Positions 1-6,545 of a stretch of 33,743 nt of DNA are shown here, one piece after another. The notes beneath the pieces were generated by a model. That model saw only the letters and a program-made list of their open reading frames with translations. It made no database searches and had not been told where the DNA came from. The stretch covers positions 1-33,743 of the forward strand of contig JAUXSD010000107.1 of the NCBI GenBank assembly GCA_030681525.1, written 5' to 3'. Origin of the DNA: Solirubrobacteraceae bacterium (GTDB taxonomy: Bacteria; Actinomycetota; Thermoleophilia; Solirubrobacterales; Solirubrobacteraceae). Position 1 is the stretch's first letter; the number at the start of each line of letters is the position of its first letter. The translations under genes and the position numbers were made by a program.

Positions 1-222
1 GAGGCACAGGCGGTCTTCGTGCTCGCCTGCGAGGAGCGCCGACTGCCGTCCAGGCAGGCGATCGAGAGCACCGATCAGCTCGCCGTGGAGGAGGAGCGCC
101 GGCTCTTCTACGTCGCCGCGACCCGAGCCAAGGACCGGCTCCTGCTCACGACGTGCGAGGAGCGCTTCGGCACGCCGAGCGCAGGGGCATCGCGCTTTCT
201 GGGTGAAGCAGCTGTGAGTTGA
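1..222 (+). CDS. UvrD/Rep-family superfamily 1 DNA helicase, C-terminal fragment (5' cut by window edge)
   Basis: Reading frame 1 is open from the first base to a TGA and gives about 73 residues. The segment EEERRLFYVAATRAKDRLLL is the conserved motif VI region of UvrD/Rep/PcrA-type SF1A helicases; its arginine contacts the ATP gamma-phosphate and couples hydrolysis to 3'-5' unwinding. The preceding stretch with EERRLPS fits the segment just before motif VI. Only the last part of domain 2A and a short tail are visible, so UvrD, PcrA, AdnAB-like and defence-associated helicases cannot be told apart. The protein ends soon after motif VI, as in short family members. An IS element lies about 230 bases downstream and does not interrupt the frame seen here. 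Confidence 0.85.
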   Translation, partial: EAQAVFVLACEERRLPSRQAIESTDQLAVEEERRLFYVAATRAKDRLLLTTCEERFGTPSAGASRFLGEAAVS

Positions 223-442
223 CGGCGATCGTAGCGTCGTCACGCCGGGACCTCGACGGCAGCCAGGTCCCGGCGCGGCGCTTCAGGCCCGCTGTGGAGG
301 AGACTCCCGGGCAAACGCGGCTTTCGTCGTTAAACGACGCACCGACGAGCGCAATCGTCAGGTGCATCCTCGATAACTGCGCTGCGTGGCGTGGGCCATG
401 TGCCACAGCGCCTGACTGGCAGGCGCTTCCGTAGGCGCGATA

Positions 443-450
443 TTGGCGAT
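443..450. repeat. 8-bp target-site duplication, left copy
   Basis: TTGGCGAT lies directly outside the left inverted repeat and recurs exactly outside the right one. Eight base pairs is the duplication length known for IS1595-family transposition. Confidence 0.85.
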
Positions 451-474
451 GTGGGCTATCCACTTCCGTCCACC
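451..474 (+). repeat. Left terminal inverted repeat of the IS1595-like element
   Basis: The 24-bp end starts GTGGGCTATCCACTTC and ends TCCACC. It matches the reverse complement of the right end except for a CG/GC swap near its inner part. It should be the transposase recognition site. Confidence 0.85.
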
Positions 475-494
475 TGGACGCGTAGCGTGGCGGG

Positions 495-1484
495 ATGGCT
501 TCAAGCGAGACGAGTCCGCGCGCCGGCGTCGACTATCCACGGGCCTGGCATGAGCTGAACGCGTGGTTTCCCGACGACGAGGCGTGCTTGGCGTACCTGG
601 AGCGGCTGCGCTGGGGTGACGGATTCGTGTGCCGCTTCTGTGGCACCGTGGGCGGCGACTGGTGGCCGCTGCGTCGCGGGCTACGTCGCTGCGCGGCGTG
701 CCGGCACGAGACGTCGGTGACGGCGGGCACGATCTTTCACGGCAGCCGGCTGCCGCTGAACAGCTGGTTCGCTGCGGTCTGGTACGTCGTCAACCAGAAG
801 CAGGGCGTCAGCGCGCTGGGCCTGCAGAGCGTGCTCGGGTTCGGCAGCTACCAAACGGCGTGGGCGTGGCTGCATAAGCTGCGCCGCGCGATGGTGCTCC
901 CTGGCCGCGAGATGCTCACGGGCGCTGTCGAGGTTGACGAGAGCTACATCGGCGGCACAAGGCCCGGCAAACACGGGCGTGGCGCCGATGGCAAGGCGAT
1001 CATCGTGATCGCCGTCGAGGACCGCGGCAAGAGCGCCGGGCGCGTGCGGATGGCCCGCATCCCCGACGTGTCTGCAGACACGCTGACGGACTTCGTCCTC
1101 GATCACGTCACGCGAGGCGCCGAGGTCCACACCGACGCGTGGCCCGGCTATCACCACATCGGCCGTCACCGCTTCAGCCATGTCGTCACGCACGTCGGTG
1201 TCTCCGGCGACCCGGCGCACGTCGCACTGCCCCACGTCCATCGCGTCGCGTCGCTGCTCAAGCGCTGGCTGCTGGGCACCCACCAGGGCGCCGTCACGCA
1301 CGAGCAGCTCGACTACTACCTCGACGAGTTCACGTTTCGCTTCAACCGGCGCCGCTCACGCCACCGCGGGCTGCTGTTCTACCGCCTGCTCGAGGGCGCC
1401 CTCGCAGCGCAACCCGCGCCCTACAAGACGCTCATCAGCCCACGCGCGCTGCCCGCCGGCGATTCGCCTGCAAACCCAGGCTAA
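495..1484 (+). CDS. IS1595-family (ISXO2-like) transposase
   Basis: The 329-residue protein has the usual IS1595 layout. An N-terminal zinc ribbon (CRFCG near residue 47 and CAAC near 71) is followed by a helical segment with the family-typical GTIFHGSRLPL and W-rich YVVNQKQG stretches. Then comes a DDE-type catalytic core in which VEVDESYIGG carries the first Asp and HTDAWPGY the second. The late HVHRVASLLKRWLLGTHQG and FRFNRR stretches match the third catalytic motif region, where the family uses Asn or His rather than Glu. The ATG lies 20 bases inside the left inverted repeat and the stop just before the right one. Length and motifs look intact, so the enzyme is probably functional. Confidence 0.92.
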   Translation: MASSETSPRAGVDYPRAWHELNAWFPDDEACLAYLERLRWGDGFVCRFCGTVGGDWWPLRRGLRRCAACRHETSVTAGTIFHGSRLPLNSWFAAVWYVVNQKQGVSALGLQSVLGFGSYQTAWAWLHKLRRAMVLPGREMLTGAVEVDESYIGGTRPGKHGRGADGKAIIVIAVEDRGKSAGRVRMARIPDVSADTLTDFVLDHVTRGAEVHTDAWPGYHHIGRHRFSHVVTHVGVSGDPAHVALPHVHRVASLLKRWLLGTHQGAVTHEQLDYYLDEFTFRFNRRRSRHRGLLFYRLLEGALAAQPAPYKTLISPRALPAGDSPANPG

Positions 1485-1485
1485 C

Positions 1486-1509
1486 GGTGGAGCGAAGTGG
1501 ATAGCCCAC
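1486..1509 (-). repeat. Right terminal inverted repeat of the IS1595-like element
   Basis: Read on the minus strand it begins GTGGGCTATCCACTTC and ends TCCACC, matching the left end at 22 of 24 bases. Confidence 0.85.
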
Positions 1510-1517
1510 TTGGCGAT
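1510..1517. repeat. 8-bp target-site duplication, right copy
   Basis: TTGGCGAT, identical to the copy at the left end. The following 227 bases up to the TIR-SAVED stop codon hold no gene that I can support. Confidence 0.85.
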
Positions 1518-1744
1518 TATCGCCAGCGCCGATGCGTGGGGGAGGGCGGGCGCTGGCCTATCGGCTCCCCGGAGAAGGCGCCTGTCGGGGTGCAGAGGAC
1601 GTCAGACATCTCCGGACCTACGTGCACCAACGGGTTGCCGATGGCGTTGATGGCGAGCTCCTGCCGGCCGCGCTTGGCCGGCATCTCAGCTGTCTGAGCG
1701 CGACGTTGGCCGCTGTGCGCCGCACCCCGGCCTGGTCCGCTCGT

Positions 1745-2926
1745 TCAGGCCAACTCGCACGCGGCGCGGTAGCTTGACCGCTCAACATCGGCTTCATGGG
1801 AGACGAGCCGTCCGACCGACGACAGATGCCAGCCCAACGTCGCCGCCATCACCCACGGGCACGCGAGGTAGAGGTGGGTTTCCGTGACGCCGTAGCGCTC
1901 ACGCGCGTCTGCAATCTGCGCGTCGATCATCGCGCACAGCGCGTTGAGGCCGTCGGCTTGGACGGCGAGGTGACCTGGCGGTGTGGCCGGTCGGACGTGC
2001 AGCTCAACGCGGGCGGGTGGCAGGCTGCGGCAGTGCTCGCGCATCGCGCGGCTGACGTCCTTGGTCGCGTGCAGGCACAGCACGAGGCGCTGATCGCCGC
2101 CGGAGGAGCATGGCTGGCGTATGAGCTTCCATTCCCCGGCGTCGGGTTGCACGCGCGCTGTCTGGACATCCAGAGAATCCTGATGCAGCGACAGCGTCCA
2201 GCCGGTTGGCGCCCGAAACTCGTGACCTACGGCGAGCGCCGCCGACAGGTGAGGGCGGCCGCAAAGTTCAAGCGTGCTGGCGGACCCCGTCTCCTCGAGC
2301 GCGGCGCGCACGTCGGCGAGGGCGGGCAGCAGTTCGTCTTGCCAGACGTCGACGCTTGCGTCGCGCAGGTCCGCAGCAAGCGGCGGCGACCACGCCAGGT
2401 GTACCACCGCGGGGTCGTTCTCGGGGATCGGCCCACGCGTCTCAATTCGCGCTGTCGCCTTGTCGCTGCTGGCCATCGCGCCGCGAAGGTAGCTGAGCAG
2501 GACACCGCGGGCAGCGTTTCGGAGATCGGCGTCGAGGTCCTCCTGGCTGAGGCGTGTCCCAAGGGGACTTAAGAGCTCGACGCCGCAAGCCTCATGCAGC
2601 TGCTGGGCGGATTCGGTTAGTCCAGCGTCCCGTGCGAAGACGGCGCCGGCGAAGAAGTCGGGGTCGATGCTGCGGCGCCTGGCCATGGCGGGCAGCTCGA
2701 TGTTCAGGATGAAGTCCGACGTCATGACAGCATCGGTGAGCAGCAGTACGAATCCGCTGCAGCGCTGCTCGATCGCGTTCAGCACCGTGTCCTCGTTGTA
2801 GGCGCCCCAGAGCATGGCGCGCCGGTCGCGCCACACAGGAACGCCTCGCAGGCGCAGCTGCGCGTCAAGTCGGTCCGCGAGGTCCTCGTCCTCTCTCGCG
2901 TAGGACAGAAAGACCGGGCGGGCCAT
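1745..2926 (-). CDS. TIR-SAVED effector of a type III CBASS
   Basis: The 393-residue protein fuses an N-terminal TIR domain (about residues 1-130; FLSYAREDEDLADRL at the start, TSDFILNIELPA carrying the likely catalytic Glu77) to a C-terminal SAVED domain (about 170-393; CGRPHLSAALAVGHEF and LYLACPWVMAATLGWH are typical SAVED stretches). In characterised TIR-SAVED proteins a cyclic oligonucleotide binds SAVED, the proteins stack into a filament and the TIR domains degrade NAD+, killing the infected cell. It is the last gene of the operon and overlaps the cyclase stop by one base (TGATG), which implies translational coupling. The ligand is probably a cyclic trinucleotide by analogy with the Microbacterium ketosireducens system; that is inference. 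Domain assignment is confident. Confidence 0.9.
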   Translation of the reverse strand: MARPVFLSYAREDEDLADRLDAQLRLRGVPVWRDRRAMLWGAYNEDTVLNAIEQRCSGFVLLLTDAVMTSDFILNIELPAMARRRSIDPDFFAGAVFARDAGLTESAQQLHEACGVELLSPLGTRLSQEDLDADLRNAARGVLLSYLRGAMASSDKATARIETRGPIPENDPAVVHLAWSPPLAADLRDASVDVWQDELLPALADVRAALEETGSASTLELCGRPHLSAALAVGHEFRAPTGWTLSLHQDSLDVQTARVQPDAGEWKLIRQPCSSGGDQRLVLCLHATKDVSRAMREHCRSLPPARVELHVRPATPPGHLAVQADGLNALCAMIDAQIADARERYGVTETHLYLACPWVMAATLGWHLSSVGRLVSHEADVERSSYRAACELA

Positions 2927-3801
2927 CAGCTCGTCGAGGGGTACGGCATCCTGCCGCCGAAGAGCTTGCGGTACTCCCGGACGGCGTCCTTTTCCTTACC
3001 GGCATCCGCGAGATCCGACGCGTGCTCGGCGACGGCCTGCGCCTCGCGCAGCTTCGAAGCCGCGACCGCGGCTTCAGCGGAACTCATCGACGAGTTCACG
3101 TCAGGACCGAGCCCGGCGGGGTCTGGCCAAGACTGCGTGACGAGGTCGGCGGCGTTGGCGAAGAACGTAATTAGCTCGTCGCCCCAGGTCCCGAACGGCT
3201 CGCGGACGAGCTCGAGCGCCATGACCTCCAGCAGAAAGGACGGACGCACCGGCTTCTCCCATTCGCGGTTCCATCCCTTCACCATCTTCACGAACGGCTT
3301 CCACTTGCCGTCGCACGCCTTGTTCTTCGCGGTGGCTTGGTCGGCGTGAACCTTGGGGTCCGAGGCGATCCAGCCACCGGTGGTGGTATCGGGCAGTTCA
3401 TATCCGCCGCCGTCGCGATCGAACGCCAGAACGATGTCGAACGAGGTGATTTCCTCGTCGGTGCCGAAGTCGATCGTGCAGGCTCGACGGCCGATGCTCA
3501 CCGCCGGCCACTCGCCGGCGAGCAGCCGCTGTAGCTCGCCGAGCGCGCCGTACGCGCTCATGTCGCGCAGTGCGGCGTTGGCACCGTCGGCGTCGACGAC
3601 GCAGAAGATGTCGACGTCCTTGAGCTTCTTCGTCTTGGTGTGCCGGACATAGGAGCCGGTGAGAAAGTCCGTGCGGAGCACGATGCCGGTGCGGACATGG
3701 TTCCGGATCTGGGTGTGGCGGTGGATCGCCTGCTTCTGCTCGGTCGGCGTGATCTCGAGGGTGTGGCGCAGCCCCGCCCAGGCGTCGTCGAGGTAGCTCA
3801 T
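2926..3801 (-). CDS. CD-NTase (cGAS/DncV-like nucleotidyltransferase), CBASS alarm-nucleotide synthase
   Basis: The 291-residue protein carries the nucleotidyltransferase signature: GSY at residues 49-51, DVD at 62-64 and a third metal-binding Asp at about 122 (SFDIVLAF), all on the polymerase-beta-like core. The C-terminal half (KPFVKMVKGWNRE, SFLLEVMALELV) fits the helical OAS1-C-like domain of this superfamily. After infection such enzymes join nucleotides into a cyclic di- or trinucleotide that activates the effector encoded downstream. Neighbouring HORMA and TRIP13 genes mean activity is probably gated by HORMA binding, as in clade C and D enzymes. It overlaps the HORMA gene stop and the TIR-SAVED start by one base each. 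The exact clade and product cannot be fixed by eye. Confidence 0.9.
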   Translation of the reverse strand: MSYLDDAWAGLRHTLEITPTEQKQAIHRHTQIRNHVRTGIVLRTDFLTGSYVRHTKTKKLKDVDIFCVVDADGANAALRDMSAYGALGELQRLLAGEWPAVSIGRRACTIDFGTDEEITSFDIVLAFDRDGGGYELPDTTTGGWIASDPKVHADQATAKNKACDGKWKPFVKMVKGWNREWEKPVRPSFLLEVMALELVREPFGTWGDELITFFANAADLVTQSWPDPAGLGPDVNSSMSSAEAAVAASKLREAQAVAEHASDLADAGKEKDAVREYRKLFGGRMPYPSTS

Positions 3802-4316
3802 CAGGTGCTCCGATAGAGGTAGTTCATCGACAGTGACGCGTCGGGCCCGTAGCCCAGCGATCCGAGGTTGTAGGACGTCAAGCCGTCTCTGGAGGCGGCG
3901 GTGGTGGCGTGCCAGCCTGGGACATCGGTGTAGTGGCCGCTGCGGTTTACGACGACGCGGTAGTTGGTGCCGACTGGAATCTGCTGGATCTTGGCCATCT
4001 GGCGGGCGAGCCGCGCGCGGTTGGCGACGAACTCAGCGTCGCCGGTGCCGCTGTAGCGGTATTGCAGCGGGATCTCGACGATCGCGACGGGATTGCTGGA
4101 ATCGCCGAACTCGAGGCTGACCTTGGTTAGCGTTCCTTCCTCGATCCATGTCATCAGGCCAGTCTCGATCGTGGTCCAGTTGTTCTGCAGGTGCCCGGCT
4201 GACAATCCGAGCGACGCGACGATCTGCGAGAACGCGCCGGTGATCACGTCCGTCAGGTAGACGGCGGTCTGTGTACGCGTCGATGTCGACGTGCGCATCC
4301 TCGTCGAGGTGCTCAT
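3801..4316 (-). CDS. cap7: Bacterial HORMA-domain protein (Cap7-like) of the CBASS
   Basis: The 171-residue protein begins with a Ser/Thr/Arg-rich strand-forming segment (MSTSTRMRTSTSTRTQTAVY) that runs into a helix. Its C-terminal part (LTSYNLGSLGYGP, LSMNYLYRS) resembles the end of bacterial HORMA proteins. In type III CBASS the HORMA protein senses a phage-derived or closure-motif peptide, closes around it, then binds and switches on the CD-NTase; TRIP13 reopens it. Size, position between the TRIP13-like gene and the cyclase, and terminal segments support the call, although HORMA sequences diverge so much that the operon context carries much of the weight. The start forms an ATGA overlap with the preceding gene. 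Confidence 0.75.
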   Translation of the reverse strand: MSTSTRMRTSTSTRTQTAVYLTDVITGAFSQIVASLGLSAGHLQNNWTTIETGLMTWIEEGTLTKVSLEFGDSSNPVAIVEIPLQYRYSGTGDAEFVANRARLARQMAKIQQIPVGTNYRVVVNRSGHYTDVPGWHATTAASRDGLTSYNLGSLGYGPDASLSMNYLYRST

Positions 4317-4804
4317 CGTGCACCTCCGTTGATGCGCCGCAGAGCATCTGCGTCGACGGCTGACGCGGCGGCAACGGCCGCCGCGTCAGCTGGTGCGGGC
4401 GCGGCCGGGGCTCGGCCGGTGCGCAGCGCGTCGTGCGCCGCGACGGCAGCCTGGACTTGTGTCGTGTACGGGTCCGGGTCGGGGATGTACAGCGCCCACG
4501 CTTCGGCGGTCGCGGCGCCAGGCACCTTGCCGAGGTTCTCGTCGCCGGTCAGCGCCGCATTGCCAAGGCTGACGGTGATCTCGAGCTGCAGCGGCAGCGC
4601 CCGCAGCACCACGGAGCGGTCGTTGAGAACGCCCGAAGCTATGAGCGTCGGCCCGATGCCGGCGAGCGAGGCCAAGGCGTCCGCCGCGTCGGCGTCGTCG
4701 ATGGCATCGGCAGGCGCGAGCGTTTCGAGCACCATCCGCTCGAGCTCGGCCCAAGCGGCCGATGCGGTGCGGTGCGGTGAGCCCTTGATGGTTCTAGTGC
4801 GCAT
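4313..4804 (-). CDS. Unrecognised CBASS-operon protein between TRIP13 and HORMA genes
   Basis: I do not recognise this 163-residue protein. The chosen ATG (MRTRTIKG) gives an 11-base overlap with the TRIP13 gene; an in-frame start 13 codons earlier is possible. The N-terminal half looks helical (ASAAWAELERMVLETLAP), a strand follows (LPLQLEITVS), then a WALYIPDPDPYTTQVQAAV segment, and the last 45 residues are an Ala/Pro-rich low-complexity tail that ends in a charged INGGAR peptide. It is locked into the operon by overlaps on both sides. Some type III CBASS loci carry a second, divergent HORMA protein or a protein that supplies a closure-motif peptide, and this gene sits where such a partner would be. 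No HORMA fold is evident, so function is open. Confidence 0.75.
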   Translation of the reverse strand: MRTRTIKGSPHRTASAAWAELERMVLETLAPADAIDDADAADALASLAGIGPTLIASGVLNDRSVVLRALPLQLEITVSLGNAALTGDENLGKVPGAATAEAWALYIPDPDPYTTQVQAAVAAHDALRTGRAPAAPAPADAAAVAAASAVDADALRRINGGAR

Positions 4805-5693
4805 GGAGGGCCCGCACTTCCTTCTGGGTTCGCGCGAGGGCACTGGCGGCGCCGAGGAGGTCGGCTGCGGTGAGTGTCGCTGGCGCCAGCGCGCATTCGA
4901 GGCGTCCGGCGATGGCCTGCGGGACGAGCTTGCGGGCCTGACGGCCGTCGACGCCTTGCAGCGCCCGCGCGGTCGTCGCGAGCGACGCGTCGTCTGCGAG
5001 ACGTTCGATGCCGGGGTACGCCGCTCCCCAGGCGCGCAGCGTGTCGACGAGGATTCGGTGCAGGGCTTCGGCGTCGGGGAGCCCGATGTCCAAGACGACG
5101 TCGGCGCGAGAGAGAAACGCCGCGTCGAGGCCTTCGGGGTAGTTCGACGTGACCACGAAGAACAAGTGGGGGGCCCGCCGTGTGAGGTCGTCGAGCGCAG
5201 TGAGGACGGCGTCGGTGGCGCGATGCACGTCGACGGGATTGGCTGAAAGTGACGCGGCGCTGCGCGCGACGGCCATCGACTCGACCTCGTCGAGCAGCAC
5301 GATCGTCGGCATGCTGTCCTCTGTCAGTTCGGGCAGATGCTGGAGCAGTAGCTCGCTGACGGCCTGCTGCGTCTGTCCGTGCTCAGCGCTCATCAAGCCG
5401 TGCGGATGGATCTCCACGAGCCGACAGCGGCGGGCCTGCAGCACCTGGCTCGCGGTATACGCGAGGCCTCGTGCGAGGGTGGTCTTGCCGGTCCCGGGGG
5501 GCCCGAGCAGCACAGCGAGTCCATGTACCGCACTCATCTCGAAAGCGATCTTGCCGCGCACTCCCCAGGCGAGCAATGCGTGGTGCAGTAGACGCTCCTT
5601 GCGTTCGGGAGGCACGACAATGGCGTCCCAATGAGCAGCGTACGCGCGGTCGGGCATGACGATGTTCACTGCGATGTGTTCGGCGACAGTCAT
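4794..5693 (-). CDS. cap6: TRIP13/Pch2-like AAA+ ATPase (Cap6) of the CBASS
   Basis: The 299-residue AAA+ ATPase has Walker A GPPGTGKT (64-71), Walker B IVLLDEVES (131-139), sensor-1 Asn in VTSNYPEG (near 184), an arginine-finger candidate in FLSRADVVLDIGLP and a C-terminal GRQARKLV sensor-2 region. DEVES, SNYPEGLDAAFLSRAD and the family-typical HSLFSKW-like helix position (HPHGLMSAEHGQTQ) fit TRIP13. The enzyme unfolds HORMA domains; in CBASS it keeps HORMA open and the cyclase off in uninfected cells. The ATG is supported by AGGAG eleven bases upstream. The frame stays open for 102 more codons upstream, but that stretch has shadow-like Arg-rich composition. Confidence 0.9.
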   Translation of the reverse strand: MTVAEHIAVNIVMPDRAYAAHWDAIVVPPERKERLLHHALLAWGVRGKIAFEMSAVHGLAVLLGPPGTGKTTLARGLAYTASQVLQARRCRLVEIHPHGLMSAEHGQTQQAVSELLLQHLPELTEDSMPTIVLLDEVESMAVARSAASLSANPVDVHRATDAVLTALDDLTRRAPHLFFVVTSNYPEGLDAAFLSRADVVLDIGLPDAEALHRILVDTLRAWGAAYPGIERLADDASLATTARALQGVDGRQARKLVPQAIAGRLECALAPATLTAADLLGAASALARTQKEVRALHAH

Positions 5694-5803
5694 GACGTGA
5701 GGAACTCCTGGGTTGGTTGTGGATGGGTTGTGGCTGACGGAAACGAGAGTCCGGTCCGGAGGCAGCAGGGCCCGACGTGAGGTTGCTCGCTGCTGATCGA
5801 GCG

Positions 5804-6058
5804 TTACTTGGTGTCTCGTCGCGGTGACTCGTGGCCGGGCGCGATGGTGTCCGAGTCGCGCAGTCGGCCATTGCGGCCTTTGATGCGCAGCTCGCCGCCG
5901 CCGCTGTTCGCGACGATCGGTCGGCCGGCGTTGATCGCCTGTGCTTGGGTGTCGGTCACGGCGCTGGCGCGCTGATGGCCGGGCGCGACGACTTCCCAAC
6001 GCCCGTCGGGGCGGGGCTGGACGATGCGCTGGTTGGGGGTGCCGGAACGTGAGGACAT
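5804..6058 (-). CDS. Small DUF2188-family protein
   Basis: The 84-residue protein contains a typical DUF2188 body: a HVVP-like opening (RIVQPRPDGRWEVV), a SAVTDTQAQAINAGRPI helix, a GGGELRIKGRNGRLRDSDTI hairpin and a basic tail. DUF2188 proteins are small, widespread and without an assigned biochemical role. The ATG has a good ribosome-binding site, AGGAG six bases upstream. The gene lies 110 bases upstream of the TRIP13-like gene on the same strand, so it may be the first cistron of the CBASS transcript or an independent gene. It faces away from the sigma-factor operon, with about 150 bases of shared promoter region between them. Confidence 0.8.
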   Translation of the reverse strand: MSSRSGTPNQRIVQPRPDGRWEVVAPGHQRASAVTDTQAQAINAGRPIVANSGGGELRIKGRNGRLRDSDTIAPGHESPRRDTK

Positions 6059-6164
6059 GCGAGACTCCTGAAGTCGCTGGTGGCCTGCGGCGGTGCCGCC
6101 GCGGTCTGCTGACTTCCCTGACGCCACGCCGGACGCGATTTCCAACTGCCGCCGACGAGCCCGC

Positions 6165-6186
6165 CGCGGCCGCGGGAGCGGCCGCG
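6165..6186. promoter_or_regulatory. Perfect 9-bp inverted repeat in the divergent promoter region
   Basis: CGCGGCCGC and GCGGCCGCG are separated by GGGA, 23 bases before the MazF-like start codon and between two divergent operons. It could be an operator or a leader hairpin. In DNA this GC-rich a short GC palindrome can arise by chance, so confidence is low. Confidence 0.35.
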
Positions 6187-6209
6187 CTGGGACGGGCATA
6201 CTCGGCGGG

Positions 6210-6545
6210 ATGGAGATTGGTGAGGTGCTGCGGATCGACGATGTCGTCACGGGGTTCGACGACAACAAGCCACAGCGCCCGTGCATGGTGGTGCGTATTA
6301 CCGCCGCGCCACGCGCGGGAGCCTGGGTGCTTCCGCGCTCTACGAGGGGCTCCGATGGCACGTTCGTGCCGGCGGGCGCCCTGCCGGGACTCGACAAGGA
6401 CGGACGGTTCATGGTCCTGCCACGCTTCGTCGCGACGGCTGACCTGGAAGGCTGCCCGAGCCTGGGAGTGCTTGGCGCCGCCGACCGTGACCGGGTACTC
6501 GACAACCTCAACGATGTGGTCATCGACTTGCAGATCGAGCTATGA
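6210..6545 (+). CDS. MazF/PemK-like small protein, first gene of a sigma/anti-sigma operon
   Basis: The 111-residue protein looks like the SH3-barrel fold of the MazF/PemK superfamily: a strand with RPCMVVRITA, then VLPRST in the place where MazF proteins have their Ser/Thr-rich loop, a central LPRFVATADL strand resembling the conserved MazF region, and a closing helix (ADRDRVLDNLNDVV) in the place of the usual C-terminal helix. MazF toxins are endoribonucleases, but no antitoxin gene of the usual kind lies upstream, and the protein may instead bind RNA or a partner. The ATG was chosen over an earlier in-frame ATG at 6093 because the added 39 residues are Arg-rich and shadow-like. Its stop overlaps the sigma gene start by four bases (ATGA). 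Confidence 0.7.
   Translation: MEIGEVLRIDDVVTGFDDNKPQRPCMVVRITAAPRAGAWVLPRSTRGSDGTFVPAGALPGLDKDGRFMVLPRFVATADLEGCPSLGVLGAADRDRVLDNLNDVVIDLQIEL

Larger units (their letters stand above)
451..1509 (+). mobile_element. Complete IS1595-like insertion sequence (1059 bp)
   Basis: The element is bounded by 24-bp terminal inverted repeats that match at 22 of 24 positions (outer end GTGGGCTATCCACTTC) and by an exact 8-bp direct repeat, TTGGCGAT. It carries one transposase gene that fills most of its length. The intact ends, intact transposase and perfect duplication point to a fairly recent insertion that may still be active. It lies between a helicase gene fragment and the 3' end of the CBASS operon and breaks no recognisable gene. 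Confidence 0.9.

Noticed and set aside
681..1301. 206-residue open frame on the minus strand inside the transposase gene
   Set aside because: It is antisense to a clear transposase, has no motif and the Arg/Ala/Val bias of shadow frames in GC-rich DNA.
1796..2572. 258-residue plus-strand frame opposite the TIR-SAVED gene
   Set aside because: The opposite strand encodes recognisable TIR and SAVED domains; this frame shows no motif.
5694..5999. 102-residue N-terminal extension of the TRIP13-like gene
   Set aside because: The added part is Arg/Gln/Pro-rich, overlaps the DUF2188 gene, and AGGAG favours the internal ATG.
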